Assembly (NCBI RefSeq): GCF_000757385.1
Contig: NZ_JRHH01000003.1
Coordinates: 792,389 to 856,388, forward strand
From: Flavobacterium aquatile LMG 4008 = ATCC 11947
GTDB lineage: Bacteria > Bacteroidota > Bacteroidia > Flavobacteriales > Flavobacteriaceae
DNA: 64,000 bases
Direction of reading: 5' to 3'
Shown here: piece after piece, positions 53,485 through 61,724 of the stretch
How the letters are laid out: every line of letters begins with the position of its first letter
Numbering within the stretch: position 1 is the stretch's first letter
Translations under genes and position numbers: made by a program
Notes under the pieces: model-generated
The model's input: only the letters and a program-made list of their open reading frames with translations
Database searches by the model: none
Told to the model about the DNA's origin: nothing

Positions 53485-55167
53485 TTACTTACTGTATTTT
53501 CTTTTTCTGATAAATGTGAACACTAATCCGAAGACCAATAAAATTAGTATTGGAACTCCGACAGTTATGATTTGCGAAAAAGTATATTCATCGTAAACCT
53601 TTTCTTTATCTAAAATTGGCAAGTCAACTTCTTTACTTCTAATGTTAATAAGTCCGTTATCGTCAAGTAAATAATTCACGCAATTCAGCATAAACTCTTT
53701 ATTTGCATACATATTGTTAGTCCATTTATCAAAACCTAATTCTAGTGGTTGGTAATTTTTATCCAATTGATTTTTGATAATATCTCCGTCCGAAATTACA
53801 ATCATTTTATTGTCTTTTCCGATTGGTTTGAAAGAACTTTCTTTAAATGGAAGCACACGATTTTCATACATCGAATGGAATTTTCCTTCTAATAAAACCG
53901 CTACAGGAAAACCTAGACTTCCTTTAAATTCGTTCATGTCTGGTTTATCGGCAACCATGTTCAAACTCACTTCAACTGGCGTTCCAACAGGTTTAGAATA
54001 TTTGGATGATGATAATAAGACCGTTTTTTTAATATCATTTTTAAGTAGTTCGATTGGGTTTGTGAATTCAAATTTTAGTGCATCCAAATTACTTACAATA
54101 GGATGTTTAGAATCGGAATAAATGACTGGCGAATACATCCACGGATATTGTGTATATTGAGTTGTACTTCCTTGTTGACCAGTGGCTAACGAAATTGGTG
54201 CGGCTTGTAAATCTTTAATCAAATCGGGTTTTATTCGAACGCCATATTTGAAAAACATATCGGACAAATTCAAATCGCGTGGAAAAGCCAAATTGGTTCC
54301 ATCTTGATTGTACAAACTGTCCATTTCCATATTCACTTGATCGACCAACCAAAGTGTTTTTCCACCATTGATGATGAATTGGTCTAAAACTTCTTTCTCT
54401 TCATCGGTAAAAGCTTCGCTAGGTTTGGCAATTACAGCTAAATCGTATTTTTTAAGAAACTTCAAACTCTCAGTAGGATTTTTAGCAACCGAGTCTAAGG
54501 TAAATGTTCCGATGTAATAATTCTCACGAACCGACTTTACAAAATCGGCAATTAGAATATCGTGCAATTCGCCTTTTCCTTTGATAACGGCAACTTTTTT
54601 CTCTTTCTTTTTTGAAACCGTATTAAATCCGTTTGCAAAAGCATATTCAAGATGTTGTACAGAACTTACCACTTTCTCTGCAGTTGACGCACCCATCATG
54701 TTTTTTAGCAACGGCACTTTGGTGCTTTTATCGCCGTAAGTAACTACAGCCCATGGAAAAACTACTTCTTGTGTTTGCTTTCCTTTGTCTTCTAGTGTTA
54801 CGTTTAATGGTGTTAATCCACGGTCATAAAACGATTGCATTATTGCTTCACGATCGGTTTCATCTTCAAGCGGATTTACAAATTGAAAGATGATATTTGA
54901 ATTGTAGGCTTTAAATTCTTCTAATAATTGTTGGGTTTCGGTTTGTAATTTTTTGAATTCACCTGGAAAATTTCCCTCTAAAAACACATCAACATACAAC
55001 GGTTCTTTTACTTCTTTTATAATGTTTAAAGAAGTTTGAGAAAGTGTATAACGTTTATCTGAAGTTAAATCGAAACGCTTAAAGAAAAAATTCCCTGCAA
55101 AATTCAATACAACTAAAAGGGCAATAGTTGTAAGTAGTACTTTTAAGTTTGACTTCTTATTTTCCAT
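53485..55167 (-). CDS. gldG: Gliding motility ABC-type protein GldG
   Basis: A 560-residue protein with an N-terminal TM (LLTTIALLVVLNFAGNFFF), a large periplasmic ABC-auxiliary domain (DUF4350/ABC_transp_aux-like: DLTSDKRYTLSQTSLNII, LVDQVNMEMDSLYNQDGTN) and a C-terminal TM (IITVGVPILILLVFGLVF). GldG works with GldF and the ATPase GldA in gliding and T9SS function. Its ATG overlaps the gldF stop by one base (TAATG arrangement), indicating an operon. gldA is not nearby, as in other Flavobacteriia. Confidence 0.95.
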   Translation of the reverse strand: MENKKSNLKVLLTTIALLVVLNFAGNFFFKRFDLTSDKRYTLSQTSLNIIKEVKEPLYVDVFLEGNFPGEFKKLQTETQQLLEEFKAYNSNIIFQFVNPLEDETDREAIMQSFYDRGLTPLNVTLEDKGKQTQEVVFPWAVVTYGDKSTKVPLLKNMMGASTAEKVVSSVQHLEYAFANGFNTVSKKKEKKVAVIKGKGELHDILIADFVKSVRENYYIGTFTLDSVAKNPTESLKFLKKYDLAVIAKPSEAFTDEEKEVLDQFIINGGKTLWLVDQVNMEMDSLYNQDGTNLAFPRDLNLSDMFFKYGVRIKPDLIKDLQAAPISLATGQQGSTTQYTQYPWMYSPVIYSDSKHPIVSNLDALKFEFTNPIELLKNDIKKTVLLSSSKYSKPVGTPVEVSLNMVADKPDMNEFKGSLGFPVAVLLEGKFHSMYENRVLPFKESSFKPIGKDNKMIVISDGDIIKNQLDKNYQPLELGFDKWTNNMYANKEFMLNCVNYLLDDNGLINIRSKEVDLPILDKEKVYDEYTFSQIITVGVPILILLVFGLVFTFIRKRKYSK

Positions 55168-55892
55168 TACGATTTTAGCGATTTTAATTTATAAACTGTC
55201 ATTGATAGAAATAAAATGGTAATGCTCACAAAATACAATACATCACGCGTGTCAATAACGCCTCGACTTATACTTTTAAAGTGATAATCCATACCAAATA
55301 GTTCAATTAAATTTTCGGAACTTTTTATTAAAGTAGTTAAACCTTGAAATCCGTAATAGAATATAAAACACAGAAAAACCGAAAGTATAAATGCTACGAT
55401 TTGATTTTCGGATAACGTAGAAGTGAAAATTCCAATTGCGGTATAACTTGCAATTAAAAATAGAAGTCCAAAATAGGAACCCATTGTGCTTCCCATATCG
55501 ATATTTCCTTCAGGCATTCCTAAACCATAAATCACGTAAACGTAGATGAATGTTGGGATAATTGCAATTACAATTAGTAGAAAAGCACCAAAGAACTTTC
55601 CGCTAACGATTTCCCAAATCGAAATTGGTTTGGTCATCAATAGTTCGATAGTTCCTTGTTTTTTCTCATCCGAAAAACTTCTCATGGTTACCGCCGGAAT
55701 TAGGAAAATTAATATCCACGGTGCGATAGTAAAAAACGGAGTTAGATCGGCAAATCCGCTGTTTAAAATATTAAAATCGCCTTCAAAAACCCACAGGAAT
55801 AATCCGTTGAGCAATAAGAAAATGGCGATTACTAAATAACCTATTGGCGAACCAAAAAAGGATTTAATTTCTCGTAGTAGTATTGATTTCAT
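55167..55892 (-). CDS. gldF: Gliding motility ABC permease GldF
   Basis: A 241-residue ABC-2 type permease with six hydrophobic helices, N-terminal REIKSFFGSPIGYLVIAIFLLLNG and the conserved SDEKKQGTIELLMTKPISIWEIVSGKF elbow helix. It partners GldG, the next gene. Needed for gliding in Flavobacterium johnsoniae (known of the family). No clear two-box promoter is found upstream; a phrase repeat occupies that gap. Confidence 0.95.
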   Translation of the reverse strand: MKSILLREIKSFFGSPIGYLVIAIFLLLNGLFLWVFEGDFNILNSGFADLTPFFTIAPWILIFLIPAVTMRSFSDEKKQGTIELLMTKPISIWEIVSGKFFGAFLLIVIAIIPTFIYVYVIYGLGMPEGNIDMGSTMGSYFGLLFLIASYTAIGIFTSTLSENQIVAFILSVFLCFIFYYGFQGLTTLIKSSENLIELFGMDYHFKSISRGVIDTRDVLYFVSITILFLSMTVYKLKSLKS

Positions 55893-55898
55893 ATTAAA

Positions 55899-55926
55899 TT
55901 TGCCACGAAGGCGCTAAGTCACAAAG
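55899..55926. repeat. Intergenic phrase repeat upstream of gldF
   Basis: The string TTTGCCACGAAGGCGCTAAG, followed by TCACAAAG, resembles the dispersed 'CACGAAGGCACTAAGACACAAAG'-type phrases I recall from intergenic regions of many Bacteroidota. It starts six bases upstream of the gldF start codon. Confidence 0.55.
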
Positions 55927-55938
55927 TTTTATCTATAT

Positions 55939-55978
55939 TCTATTTTCTTTTCTCTATTTTCTTTTCTCTATTTTCTTA
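55939..55978. repeat. Tandem repeat with 14-bp period
   Basis: Three copies of TCTATTTTCTTT start at 55939, 55953 and 55967; the last ends in the stop codon of the gene at 55976. The period is exactly 14 bp. Confidence 0.8.
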
Positions 55979-56272
55979 CTCCAAAGAAACCAACTTATCC
56001 ACACTCCAAGCTTCTGGTTTATCGTTGAATAATTTCTTGGTAAATGTCCAAACTTCGTCAAATAAAGCAGACTGTCTGTAATTTTCTAAATCGGCTTCGG
56101 TTTCCCAATAACTATAGGTAAAGAAAATGCATTTATTGTTTTTATCTTGATACAATTCAAGAAAACGATTTCCTGGAGCGTTTCGTATGTGAGATTTCAT
56201 TAATTCAAAATTATCCAAAAACGCTTGGATATTTTCTTCATGAAACGACATTTTTACTATTCTTACAAACAT
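55976..56272 (-). CDS. Antibiotic biosynthesis monooxygenase (ABM)-fold protein
   Basis: A 98-residue protein of dimeric alpha-beta-barrel fold: MFVRIVKMSFHEENIQAFL, ELYQDKNNKCIFFTYSYWETEADLENY and a C-terminal FTKKLFNDKPEAWSVDKL. Members are small oxygenases or binding proteins; activity cannot be told. The start lies four bases after the SAM hydrolase stop, so both share a transcript. Confidence 0.87.
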   Translation of the reverse strand: MFVRIVKMSFHEENIQAFLDNFELMKSHIRNAPGNRFLELYQDKNNKCIFFTYSYWETEADLENYRQSALFDEVWTFTKKLFNDKPEAWSVDKLVSLE

Positions 56273-56275
56273 AAT

Positions 56276-57103
56276 TTAACTATTAAAATTAATCATCACA
56301 AAATCTCGGTAGGTTAATCCAAGTAAACTAGATGCCGAACCAATTTTAGGATTACTTTTATAAATTCCGATTTCTAAAAATCCAGCTTCATTAAAAATGG
56401 CTAAAGCTTTTCCACTAATGATTGATAACGGTTGCTTATCAGTCGTCTCGATATCAGAATATTTTGCGAAGATACTTTTTACTTTTTTATTTTTGAAATT
56501 CACCTCATAAGGTCTTCCTTTTGCCACATCAATAAACATCTTTTTAGAGATATTGGTTACGGCATTTCCAAAATGATCGATATAAACTACATAACCTTTA
56601 ATCGAATTTAAATCGGATGCAATAACAGGTTGCAATTCAGTTACTTCTTTAATGGATTTAATTTCTTTTCCAATAACATTCAACAATCCGCCTTTAGCAA
56701 TATGAACGGCGACTGTTACAAATACATCCATATCTGTAGCTTCAGGCAATAATCTATCATGAATATTGATGGCTACAATTTTTTGAGGTTTGATTTTTTG
56801 AATCAACATACTCAAAATTCCGTTATCGGCGGCAATAAAATAATGGTCGTTCCATTGCATTACAATGTGCTGATTGTCATTTGTTAATTCGATATCAATA
56901 CCAATAATATGAACTGTTCCTTTCGGAAAACTATTGTAAGCAGAACTAATTATGTAATTGGCTTCACTAATATTGAATTGATCTACATGGTGCGAAATAT
57001 CCACAATTTTGGCGTCAATATGTTGCGATAAAATTTTCCCTTTCAAAGCACCAACAAAGTGGTCTTTTAATCCGTAATCGGTAGTAAGGGTAATTATTGA
57101 CAT
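56276..57103 (-). CDS. SAM hydrolase / SAM hydroxide adenosyltransferase family
   Basis: A 275-residue DUF62 protein that cleaves S-adenosylmethionine to adenosine and methionine (halogenase-fold, hydroxide as nucleophile). Motifs are LTTDYGLKDHFVGALKG at the start, the YFIAADNGILSMLI active-site loop, and YIDHFGNAVTNISKK. A -7 box TAGCTTTG (complement of 57164-57171) precedes it. The ABM-fold gene follows closely. Salvage of SAM or a specialised role is not decided. Confidence 0.92.
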   Translation of the reverse strand: MSIITLTTDYGLKDHFVGALKGKILSQHIDAKIVDISHHVDQFNISEANYIISSAYNSFPKGTVHIIGIDIELTNDNQHIVMQWNDHYFIAADNGILSMLIQKIKPQKIVAINIHDRLLPEATDMDVFVTVAVHIAKGGLLNVIGKEIKSIKEVTELQPVIASDLNSIKGYVVYIDHFGNAVTNISKKMFIDVAKGRPYEVNFKNKKVKSIFAKYSDIETTDKQPLSIISGKALAIFNEAGFLEIGIYKSNPKIGSASSLLGLTYRDFVMINFNS

Positions 57104-57122
57104 AAAATTGTTTATAACTAAA

Positions 57123-57154
57123 TTGAAAACGTATTGGTGTATTTCTTAAATTTG
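57123..57154 (+). promoter_or_regulatory. Promoter of the PhoH-like gene
   Basis: TTG at 57123-57125, 21-bp spacer, TAAATTTG at 57147-57154, leaving a leader of about 52 bases before the TTG start at 57212. Confidence 0.65.
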
Positions 57155-57211
57155 AAATGATTGCAAAGCTACTAATATTTAGTAAAAAATTAATTAAAAA
57201 ACTCCTTCCAT

Positions 57212-58162
57212 TTGAACGAACGTATCATTGAATTACACGACATCGCTCCAAAAGAATTTTGGGGTGCACAAGACACTCATCTTGAAACAATTAAAAAGTA
57301 CTATCCGAAGTTAAAAATTGTGGCGCGCGGCACAACACTTAAGGCATTTGGCGAAAAAGACGAGTTAGACGAATTTGAAAACAGATTTAACAGATTAATG
57401 CTTCACTTTACTCGATACAACAATATTGACAATAATGTTATTGAAAGAGTGATTCAAAGTAATTCACAAGAAGAACAGCGCATGCCCGACCATGACAAAA
57501 TTTTAGTGCATGGTATTGGCGGAAAATTAATTAAAGCAATGACGCCCAACCAGCAGAAGTTGGTTGAAGCAGTTCATAAAAATGATATGGTTTTTGCTGT
57601 TGGTCCGGCTGGAACTGGAAAAACGTATACAGGAGTTGCACTTGCTGTGAAAGCATTGAAAGAAAAGCAAGTAAAACGAATCGTTTTAACGCGTCCTGCT
57701 GTAGAAGCTGGAGAAAATTTAGGATTTCTTCCTGGCGACATGAAAGAAAAATTAGATCCATACATGCAACCTTTGTATGATGCGTTGCGCGATATGTTGC
57801 CTCCGCAAACGCTGGAAGATTACATTTTAAAAGGAATTATCCAAATTGCTCCTCTGGCATTTATGCGTGGAAGAACTTTGGATAACGCTTTTGTAATCCT
57901 TGATGAAGCTCAAAACACGACCCATTCGCAGATGAAAATGTTTTTGACTCGTATGGGTAAGAACGCCAAATTCATTATTACTGGTGATCCAGGACAAGTC
58001 GATTTACCAAGAAGAACCATTTCTGGATTGAAAGAAGCCATCTTGGTTTTAAAAGACATCGATGGCATTGGAATAATTTATCTAGACGATAAAGATATCG
58101 TGCGTCATAGATTAGTTAAAAAAGTGATTGATGCTTATAAGCAGATTGAGAATAATGATTAA
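57212..58162 (+). CDS. PhoH family ATPase (TTG start)
   Basis: A 316-residue PhoH-type P-loop protein: N-terminal KH-like region (LKIVARGTTLKAFGEKDEL), Walker A GPAGTGKTYTG, Walker B VILDEAQNT and a GDPGQVDLPRR sensor. The frame is closed upstream by a stop at 57191-57193 with no ATG; conserved N-terminal sequence (NERIIELHDIAPKEFW) starts right at TTG 57212-57214, so TTG is the start. PhoH proteins pair with YbeY-type RNase function and phosphate stress in other bacteria; here the gene is alone. Confidence 0.93.
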   Translation: MNERIIELHDIAPKEFWGAQDTHLETIKKYYPKLKIVARGTTLKAFGEKDELDEFENRFNRLMLHFTRYNNIDNNVIERVIQSNSQEEQRMPDHDKILVHGIGGKLIKAMTPNQQKLVEAVHKNDMVFAVGPAGTGKTYTGVALAVKALKEKQVKRIVLTRPAVEAGENLGFLPGDMKEKLDPYMQPLYDALRDMLPPQTLEDYILKGIIQIAPLAFMRGRTLDNAFVILDEAQNTTHSQMKMFLTRMGKNAKFIITGDPGQVDLPRRTISGLKEAILVLKDIDGIGIIYLDDKDIVRHRLVKKVIDAYKQIENND

Positions 58163-58172
58163 TATTTTTTGC

Positions 58173-58201
58173 ACCTGACAGGTTTTCAAAATCTGTCAGG
58201 T
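58173..58201. repeat. REP-like palindrome after the PhoH gene
   Basis: A perfect inverted repeat ACCTGACAG / CTGTCAGGT around GTTTTCAAAAT. It lacks a following T-run, so it is a poor intrinsic terminator. The arms match the ACCTG...AGGT pattern of 20434-20467. Confidence 0.7.
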
Positions 58202-58221
58202 ATAAAATTTGATTCAGTTTT

Positions 58222-58252
58222 TTGTATTTCACTACAAAATAGTATAGATTTG
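58222..58252 (+). promoter_or_regulatory. Promoter of the SDR gene
   Basis: TTG at 58222-58224, 20-bp spacer, TAGATTTG at 58245-58252. The expected transcript start near 58258 is upstream of the Rossmann motif, supporting translation from about 58274 rather than from the first ATG at 58367. Confidence 0.82.
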
Positions 58253-58273
58253 GAATCTTAAAATCCAAACAAA

Positions 58274-59092
58274 ATCAAAACTATACTCATAACTGGAGCT
58301 TCTGGCGGTTTAGGAAAAGAAATAGCAATTCATTTTTCAAATAGCGGTTGGAATGTAATTGCTACGATGATTTGCATTAAAGAAGCAACGGTTTTTGAAA
58401 ATATTTCTAATATTAAATGTTACGAACTCAATGTAGCATCTCAAGAAAGTATTCAGAAAGCCAAAGCACAAATTTTATCTGATTTTCAATCAATTGACGT
58501 CATCATTAACAATGCTGGCGTAGGTTACAGAAGTTTTGTAGAATTATCTGAAGATGATAAAATTGACGGAATTGTTAAGGTAAATTATCTTGGCGTTGTC
58601 AAAGTTTGTCGTGCTTTTATTCCACATTTTCGAGAGCAAAACAAAGGTCAGTTTATCAATATTTCTTCCATTGCTGGATTGGTAAATTTGCCATTAGGAA
58701 GTTTTTATCATTCGACGAAAAAAGCACTCGAAAGTTTTTCTGAATGTATGGCATACGAATTACTAGATTTTAATATTAGTGTTTGTACAGTTCAATTCGG
58801 AAATGCACCAACCAATTTTCAGAAGAATATTTCTAAATGTGAAAATTCAACTATTGAATCATACAATACAATGATGAACAGTATTGACGGAATTATGAAC
58901 AGAAAAACGACTGAAAATCATGAGTTAACTCAAGCAATTCTAGATAAATTACTTAAAATTTCGGAAAATCCATCCAAGAAATTCAGAAGATATTCTATAG
59001 GTTTCGACGCACATTTGATGAAGTATTTGCGAAAAATTCTCGGTTATCGAATATTTAGCCGAGTAATTAGACGCTACGTTTTAAGTAAATAA
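58274..59092 (+). CDS. Short-chain dehydrogenase with no ATG start (ATC at 58274)
   Basis: A 272-residue classical SDR. The dinucleotide motif TGASGGLG, encoded at 58292-58315, lies before the first in-frame ATG (58367), so starting there would remove the cofactor site. The frame is open from 58262. Its first codons read NPNK-IKTILITGASGGLG; homologues typically begin M-KTILITG, so the ATC at 58274 occupies the usual ATG place. No ATG, GTG or TTG exists in frame between 58262 and 58366. Other motifs: INNAGVG, NISSIAG and YHSTK (catalytic Tyr-Lys). Either ATC is used, or the start was lost and the gene is weakened. Substrate unknown. Confidence 0.8.
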   Translation: MKTILITGASGGLGKEIAIHFSNSGWNVIATMICIKEATVFENISNIKCYELNVASQESIQKAKAQILSDFQSIDVIINNAGVGYRSFVELSEDDKIDGIVKVNYLGVVKVCRAFIPHFREQNKGQFINISSIAGLVNLPLGSFYHSTKKALESFSECMAYELLDFNISVCTVQFGNAPTNFQKNISKCENSTIESYNTMMNSIDGIMNRKTTENHELTQAILDKLLKISENPSKKFRRYSIGFDAHLMKYLRKILGYRIFSRVIRRYVLSK

Positions 59093-59096
59093 ATAA

Positions 59097-59127
59097 TTGT
59101 ATTTGTGTTGAAAAGAAACTATTTTTG
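59097..59127 (+). promoter_or_regulatory. Promoter of purC
   Basis: TTG at 59097-59099, 20-bp spacer, TATTTTTG at 59120-59127; the ATG at 59151 follows with a leader of about 18 bases. Confidence 0.82.
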
Positions 59128-59150
59128 CCAAATACAACAACACAATTATA

Positions 59151-60101
59151 ATGAACACAATTACTACAACAAATTTCAATTTTCCAGGTCAAAAATCAGT
59201 TTATAGAGGTAAAGTAAGAGAAGTTTACAATATAAATGATGAACTTTTGGTTATGGTTGCTACCGATAGACTTTCGGCTTTTGATGTGGTTTTGCCTAAA
59301 GGAATTCCGTATAAAGGTCAGATTTTAAATCAAATTGCAACAAAATTCATGGAGCTAACTCAGGATATTGTTCCCAATTGGTTAATTGCAACGCCAGATC
59401 CAAATGTGGCTGTTGGACATTTATGCGAACCTTTTAAAGTAGAAATGGTAATTCGTGGTTATGTTTCTGGTCATGCTGCTCGTGAATATTCGTTAGGAAA
59501 AAGAATACTTTGTGGTGTAACAATGCCAGAAGGTTTAAAGGAAAACGATAAATTTCCAACACCAATAATTACACCAACTACAAAAGCAGATAATGGTTCG
59601 CATGATGAAGATATTTCTCGTGAAGCAATTTTAGAAAAAGGAATTGTATCTGAAGAAGATTACCTAATTTTGGAAAATTACACTCGTGCTTTATACCAAA
59701 GAGGAACAGAAATTGCAGCTTCTCGCGGATTAATTTTAGTAGACACAAAATATGAATTTGGAAAAACTAAAGACGGAAAAATTGTTTTGATAGACGAAAT
59801 TCATACTCCAGATTCATCTCGTTATTTCTATGCCGATGGATATCAAGAACGACAAGATAGAGGAGAAGAGCAAAAACAATTATCAAAAGAATTTGTTCGT
59901 CGTTGGTTAATTGAAAATGGTTTTCAGGGAAAAGACGGACAGCAAATTCCAGATATGAGCGACCAATATATAGAAACTGTCTCTGATCGTTACATCGAAT
60001 TATATGAAAACATTCTAGGTGAAAAATTTGCAAAAGCTGATATTTCTAATATCAATGAGCGAATTGAAAAGAATGTTTTGCAGTATTTAAATTCGATTTA
60101 A
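59151..60101 (+). CDS. purC: Phosphoribosylaminoimidazole-succinocarboxamide synthase (SAICAR synthetase)
   Basis: A 316-residue PurC, the enzyme that joins aspartate to CAIR in purine synthesis. Motifs are [12 protein letters not shown] at the start, [21 protein letters not shown], the ATP-binding [17 protein letters not shown], and the [18 protein letters not shown] segment. The length of about 310 is the long form usual in Bacteroidota. Monocistronic, with promoter and terminator. Confidence 0.97.
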   Translation: MNTITTTNFNFPGQKSVYRGKVREVYNINDELLVMVATDRLSAFDVVLPKGIPYKGQILNQIATKFMELTQDIVPNWLIATPDPNVAVGHLCEPFKVEMVIRGYVSGHAAREYSLGKRILCGVTMPEGLKENDKFPTPIITPTTKADNGSHDEDISREAILEKGIVSEEDYLILENYTRALYQRGTEIAASRGLILVDTKYEFGKTKDGKIVLIDEIHTPDSSRYFYADGYQERQDRGEEQKQLSKEFVRRWLIENGFQGKDGQQIPDMSDQYIETVSDRYIELYENILGEKFAKADISNINERIEKNVLQYLNSI

Positions 60102-60123
60102 CCAAATAACAATTTACTTCTCA

Positions 60124-60148
60124 AACCACGTTATTGCGTGGTTTTTTT
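60124..60148 (+). terminator. Terminator of purC
   Basis: The stem AACCACG / CGTGGTT with loop TTATTG followed by seven T's. Confidence 0.85.
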
Positions 60149-60394
60149 ATGCAATGTTAATTTTTTGTTATAGTCAACTAACTGATGTAACAATAGTTAT
60201 CTTGAAAAGTCTTATTAATATAATCAAGAAATTATTTAATGTTCATCAAAACAAATTTGTTAATTAAAAGTTAAATTTTAGTACTTTGTAATGCAATGTA
60301 CCTTTTAAAAGATATATATTTGCATAGAATATTAATAGTTATAGTAAAATAATAAAAAAATAAACATCAATCAATCATTTAAAAAAAATCAATC

Positions 60395-60886
60395 ATGAAC
60401 AAATCAATCATTATTTTCGGAGTTTTAGCAGTAATGTTTACAATTACATCTCATGCTAATGTAGTTGCAAAAGAGCAACAAGGTCAAGAAGTAGAATTTG
60501 CAAAAGCAGATTCAAACTTAGAAATGAATTTAGGTTCTTCATTGGAAACTAAAACAGGGGTTTTAAACAAGCCAGAAGTTACTTTAGAATCACAATCAAA
60601 AATTGATGAAGCAGTTTCGATTATCGCTTCAAATTATAAAAAACCAATTGAAGAAGTAATTGCCGACGATAAAAGAATCACCGAAAGTAAAGAGGAAGTT
60701 TATCAACCATTATATTATGGTAGAACGGTAGAAGAGGTTATTAAACAAGATAATCAAATAATTGAAAGCGATTTATCGGATGAATTTTATCCTTTAGATT
60801 TTGATTTAATCAATAAAACTTCAAATGAAGTGAAAGTTCAAGAATTTAGAAATGATAATTTCAAGAAAGATTCTTTGAAATCATAA
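60395..60886 (+). CDS. Exported protein with internal duplication, function unknown
   Basis: A 163-residue protein with signal peptide (MNKSIIIFGVLAVMFTITSHA). The mature part is acidic. Two copies of the pattern EEVIxxDxxIxES occur: PIEEVIADDKRITES and TVEEVIKQDNQIIES, about 26 residues apart, indicating a duplicated motif. A -7 box TATATTTG lies at 60315-60322, with a leader of about 65 bases. I do not recognise the family. Confidence 0.78.
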   Translation: MNKSIIIFGVLAVMFTITSHANVVAKEQQGQEVEFAKADSNLEMNLGSSLETKTGVLNKPEVTLESQSKIDEAVSIIASNYKKPIEEVIADDKRITESKEEVYQPLYYGRTVEEVIKQDNQIIESDLSDEFYPLDFDLINKTSNEVKVQEFRNDNFKKDSLKS

Positions 60887-60902
60887 GTAAAAAATTAAAT
60901 GA

Positions 60903-60937
60903 AAAAAGCCCTAAAACAACTTAGTTTTAGGGCTTTT
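60903..60937. terminator. Terminator between the 60395 gene and the GIN protein
   Basis: The perfect 14-bp stem AAAAGCCCTAAAAC / GTTTTAGGGCTTTT with loop AACTTA. It serves both convergent genes. Confidence 0.92.
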
Positions 60938-60954
60938 AATTTATAATAAATCAG

Positions 60955-61683
60955 TTAATTTCCAGAAATACTTCCAGATCCAGAGGAACTTTTATCAACT
61001 TTTTCAGGATTTCCTTTATAAATAATACTTCCAGAACCTGTAGATCGAGCAACTAATTTCTTTGAACAATTAACTTTGATGTTTCCCGAACCAGTTTGAG
61101 AGGCTACAACATTCTCTGCAAGTAATTCTGATGCATTCGCATTTCCAGAACCGGTTGATTCAATTTCTAAATTTTGAGTTTTACCTTTCACATTTAGATT
61201 TCCTGAGCCACTTCTTGCTATTTTGGTGTTTGTAGTATTTGATTCAAATTTTACATTACCAGAACCAGCAATTTCTACTTCGAGATTTTCGGTTTTAATA
61301 ACGTCTTTCCCAAAGAAATTTCCAGAACCAGAGAACGATAATCCATTTATTTGTTCGAATGGAATTGTAATTTCTAATGTTGATTTGTAGTTGTACTTAA
61401 TCATTTTCCCTCTTTCAAACCTAACTTTTAAAGTTCCGTTTACAACTTCGGTTTTTAATAGTTCAACTAAATTCTCATCTCCTTTAATAGTTATGTTGCC
61501 TTCTTTACCTGAAATTAGCTTGACATCAAATGAACCTCCAACTTCAATTTTATCATATTCTGGAGTTGTTCTGCTTACAGTAACTTCTTTCTCATTTCCC
61601 TTTATAGTTTTATTTCGCTTAGACTTTTGAGCATTTGAAATAGAAAAGCACGCTAGTAACGTTATTAAAATTAGTTTTTTCAT
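60955..61683 (-). CDS. GIN-domain (DUF2807) adhesin-like protein
   Basis: A 242-residue protein with a signal peptide (MKKLILITLLACFSISNA) and a DUF2807/GIN beta-helix. The region from about residue 90 has regular turns with GSG steps (FSGSGNFFG, IAGSGNVKF, RSGSGNLNV, STGSGNANA, QTGSGNIKV, STGSGSIIY), about 18-22 residues apart. A surface or periplasmic beta-solenoid is expected. Single gene, convergent with 60395. Confidence 0.92.
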   Translation of the reverse strand: MKKLILITLLACFSISNAQKSKRNKTIKGNEKEVTVSRTTPEYDKIEVGGSFDVKLISGKEGNITIKGDENLVELLKTEVVNGTLKVRFERGKMIKYNYKSTLEITIPFEQINGLSFSGSGNFFGKDVIKTENLEVEIAGSGNVKFESNTTNTKIARSGSGNLNVKGKTQNLEIESTGSGNANASELLAENVVASQTGSGNIKVNCSKKLVARSTGSGSIIYKGNPEKVDKSSSGSGSISGN

Positions 61684-61724
61684 GTGTTTATATTTTTTTT
61701 GAAAGATAAAGATATAAAGGTATA

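Noticed and set aside
55939..55978. CRISPR-like array
   Set aside because: Units are 14 bp and tandem without spacers, and no cas genes occur.
58367..59092. SDR as a truncated pseudogene beginning at ATG 58367
   Set aside because: The reading frame stays intact through the Rossmann motif upstream and a good promoter precedes it, so only the start codon is in doubt.
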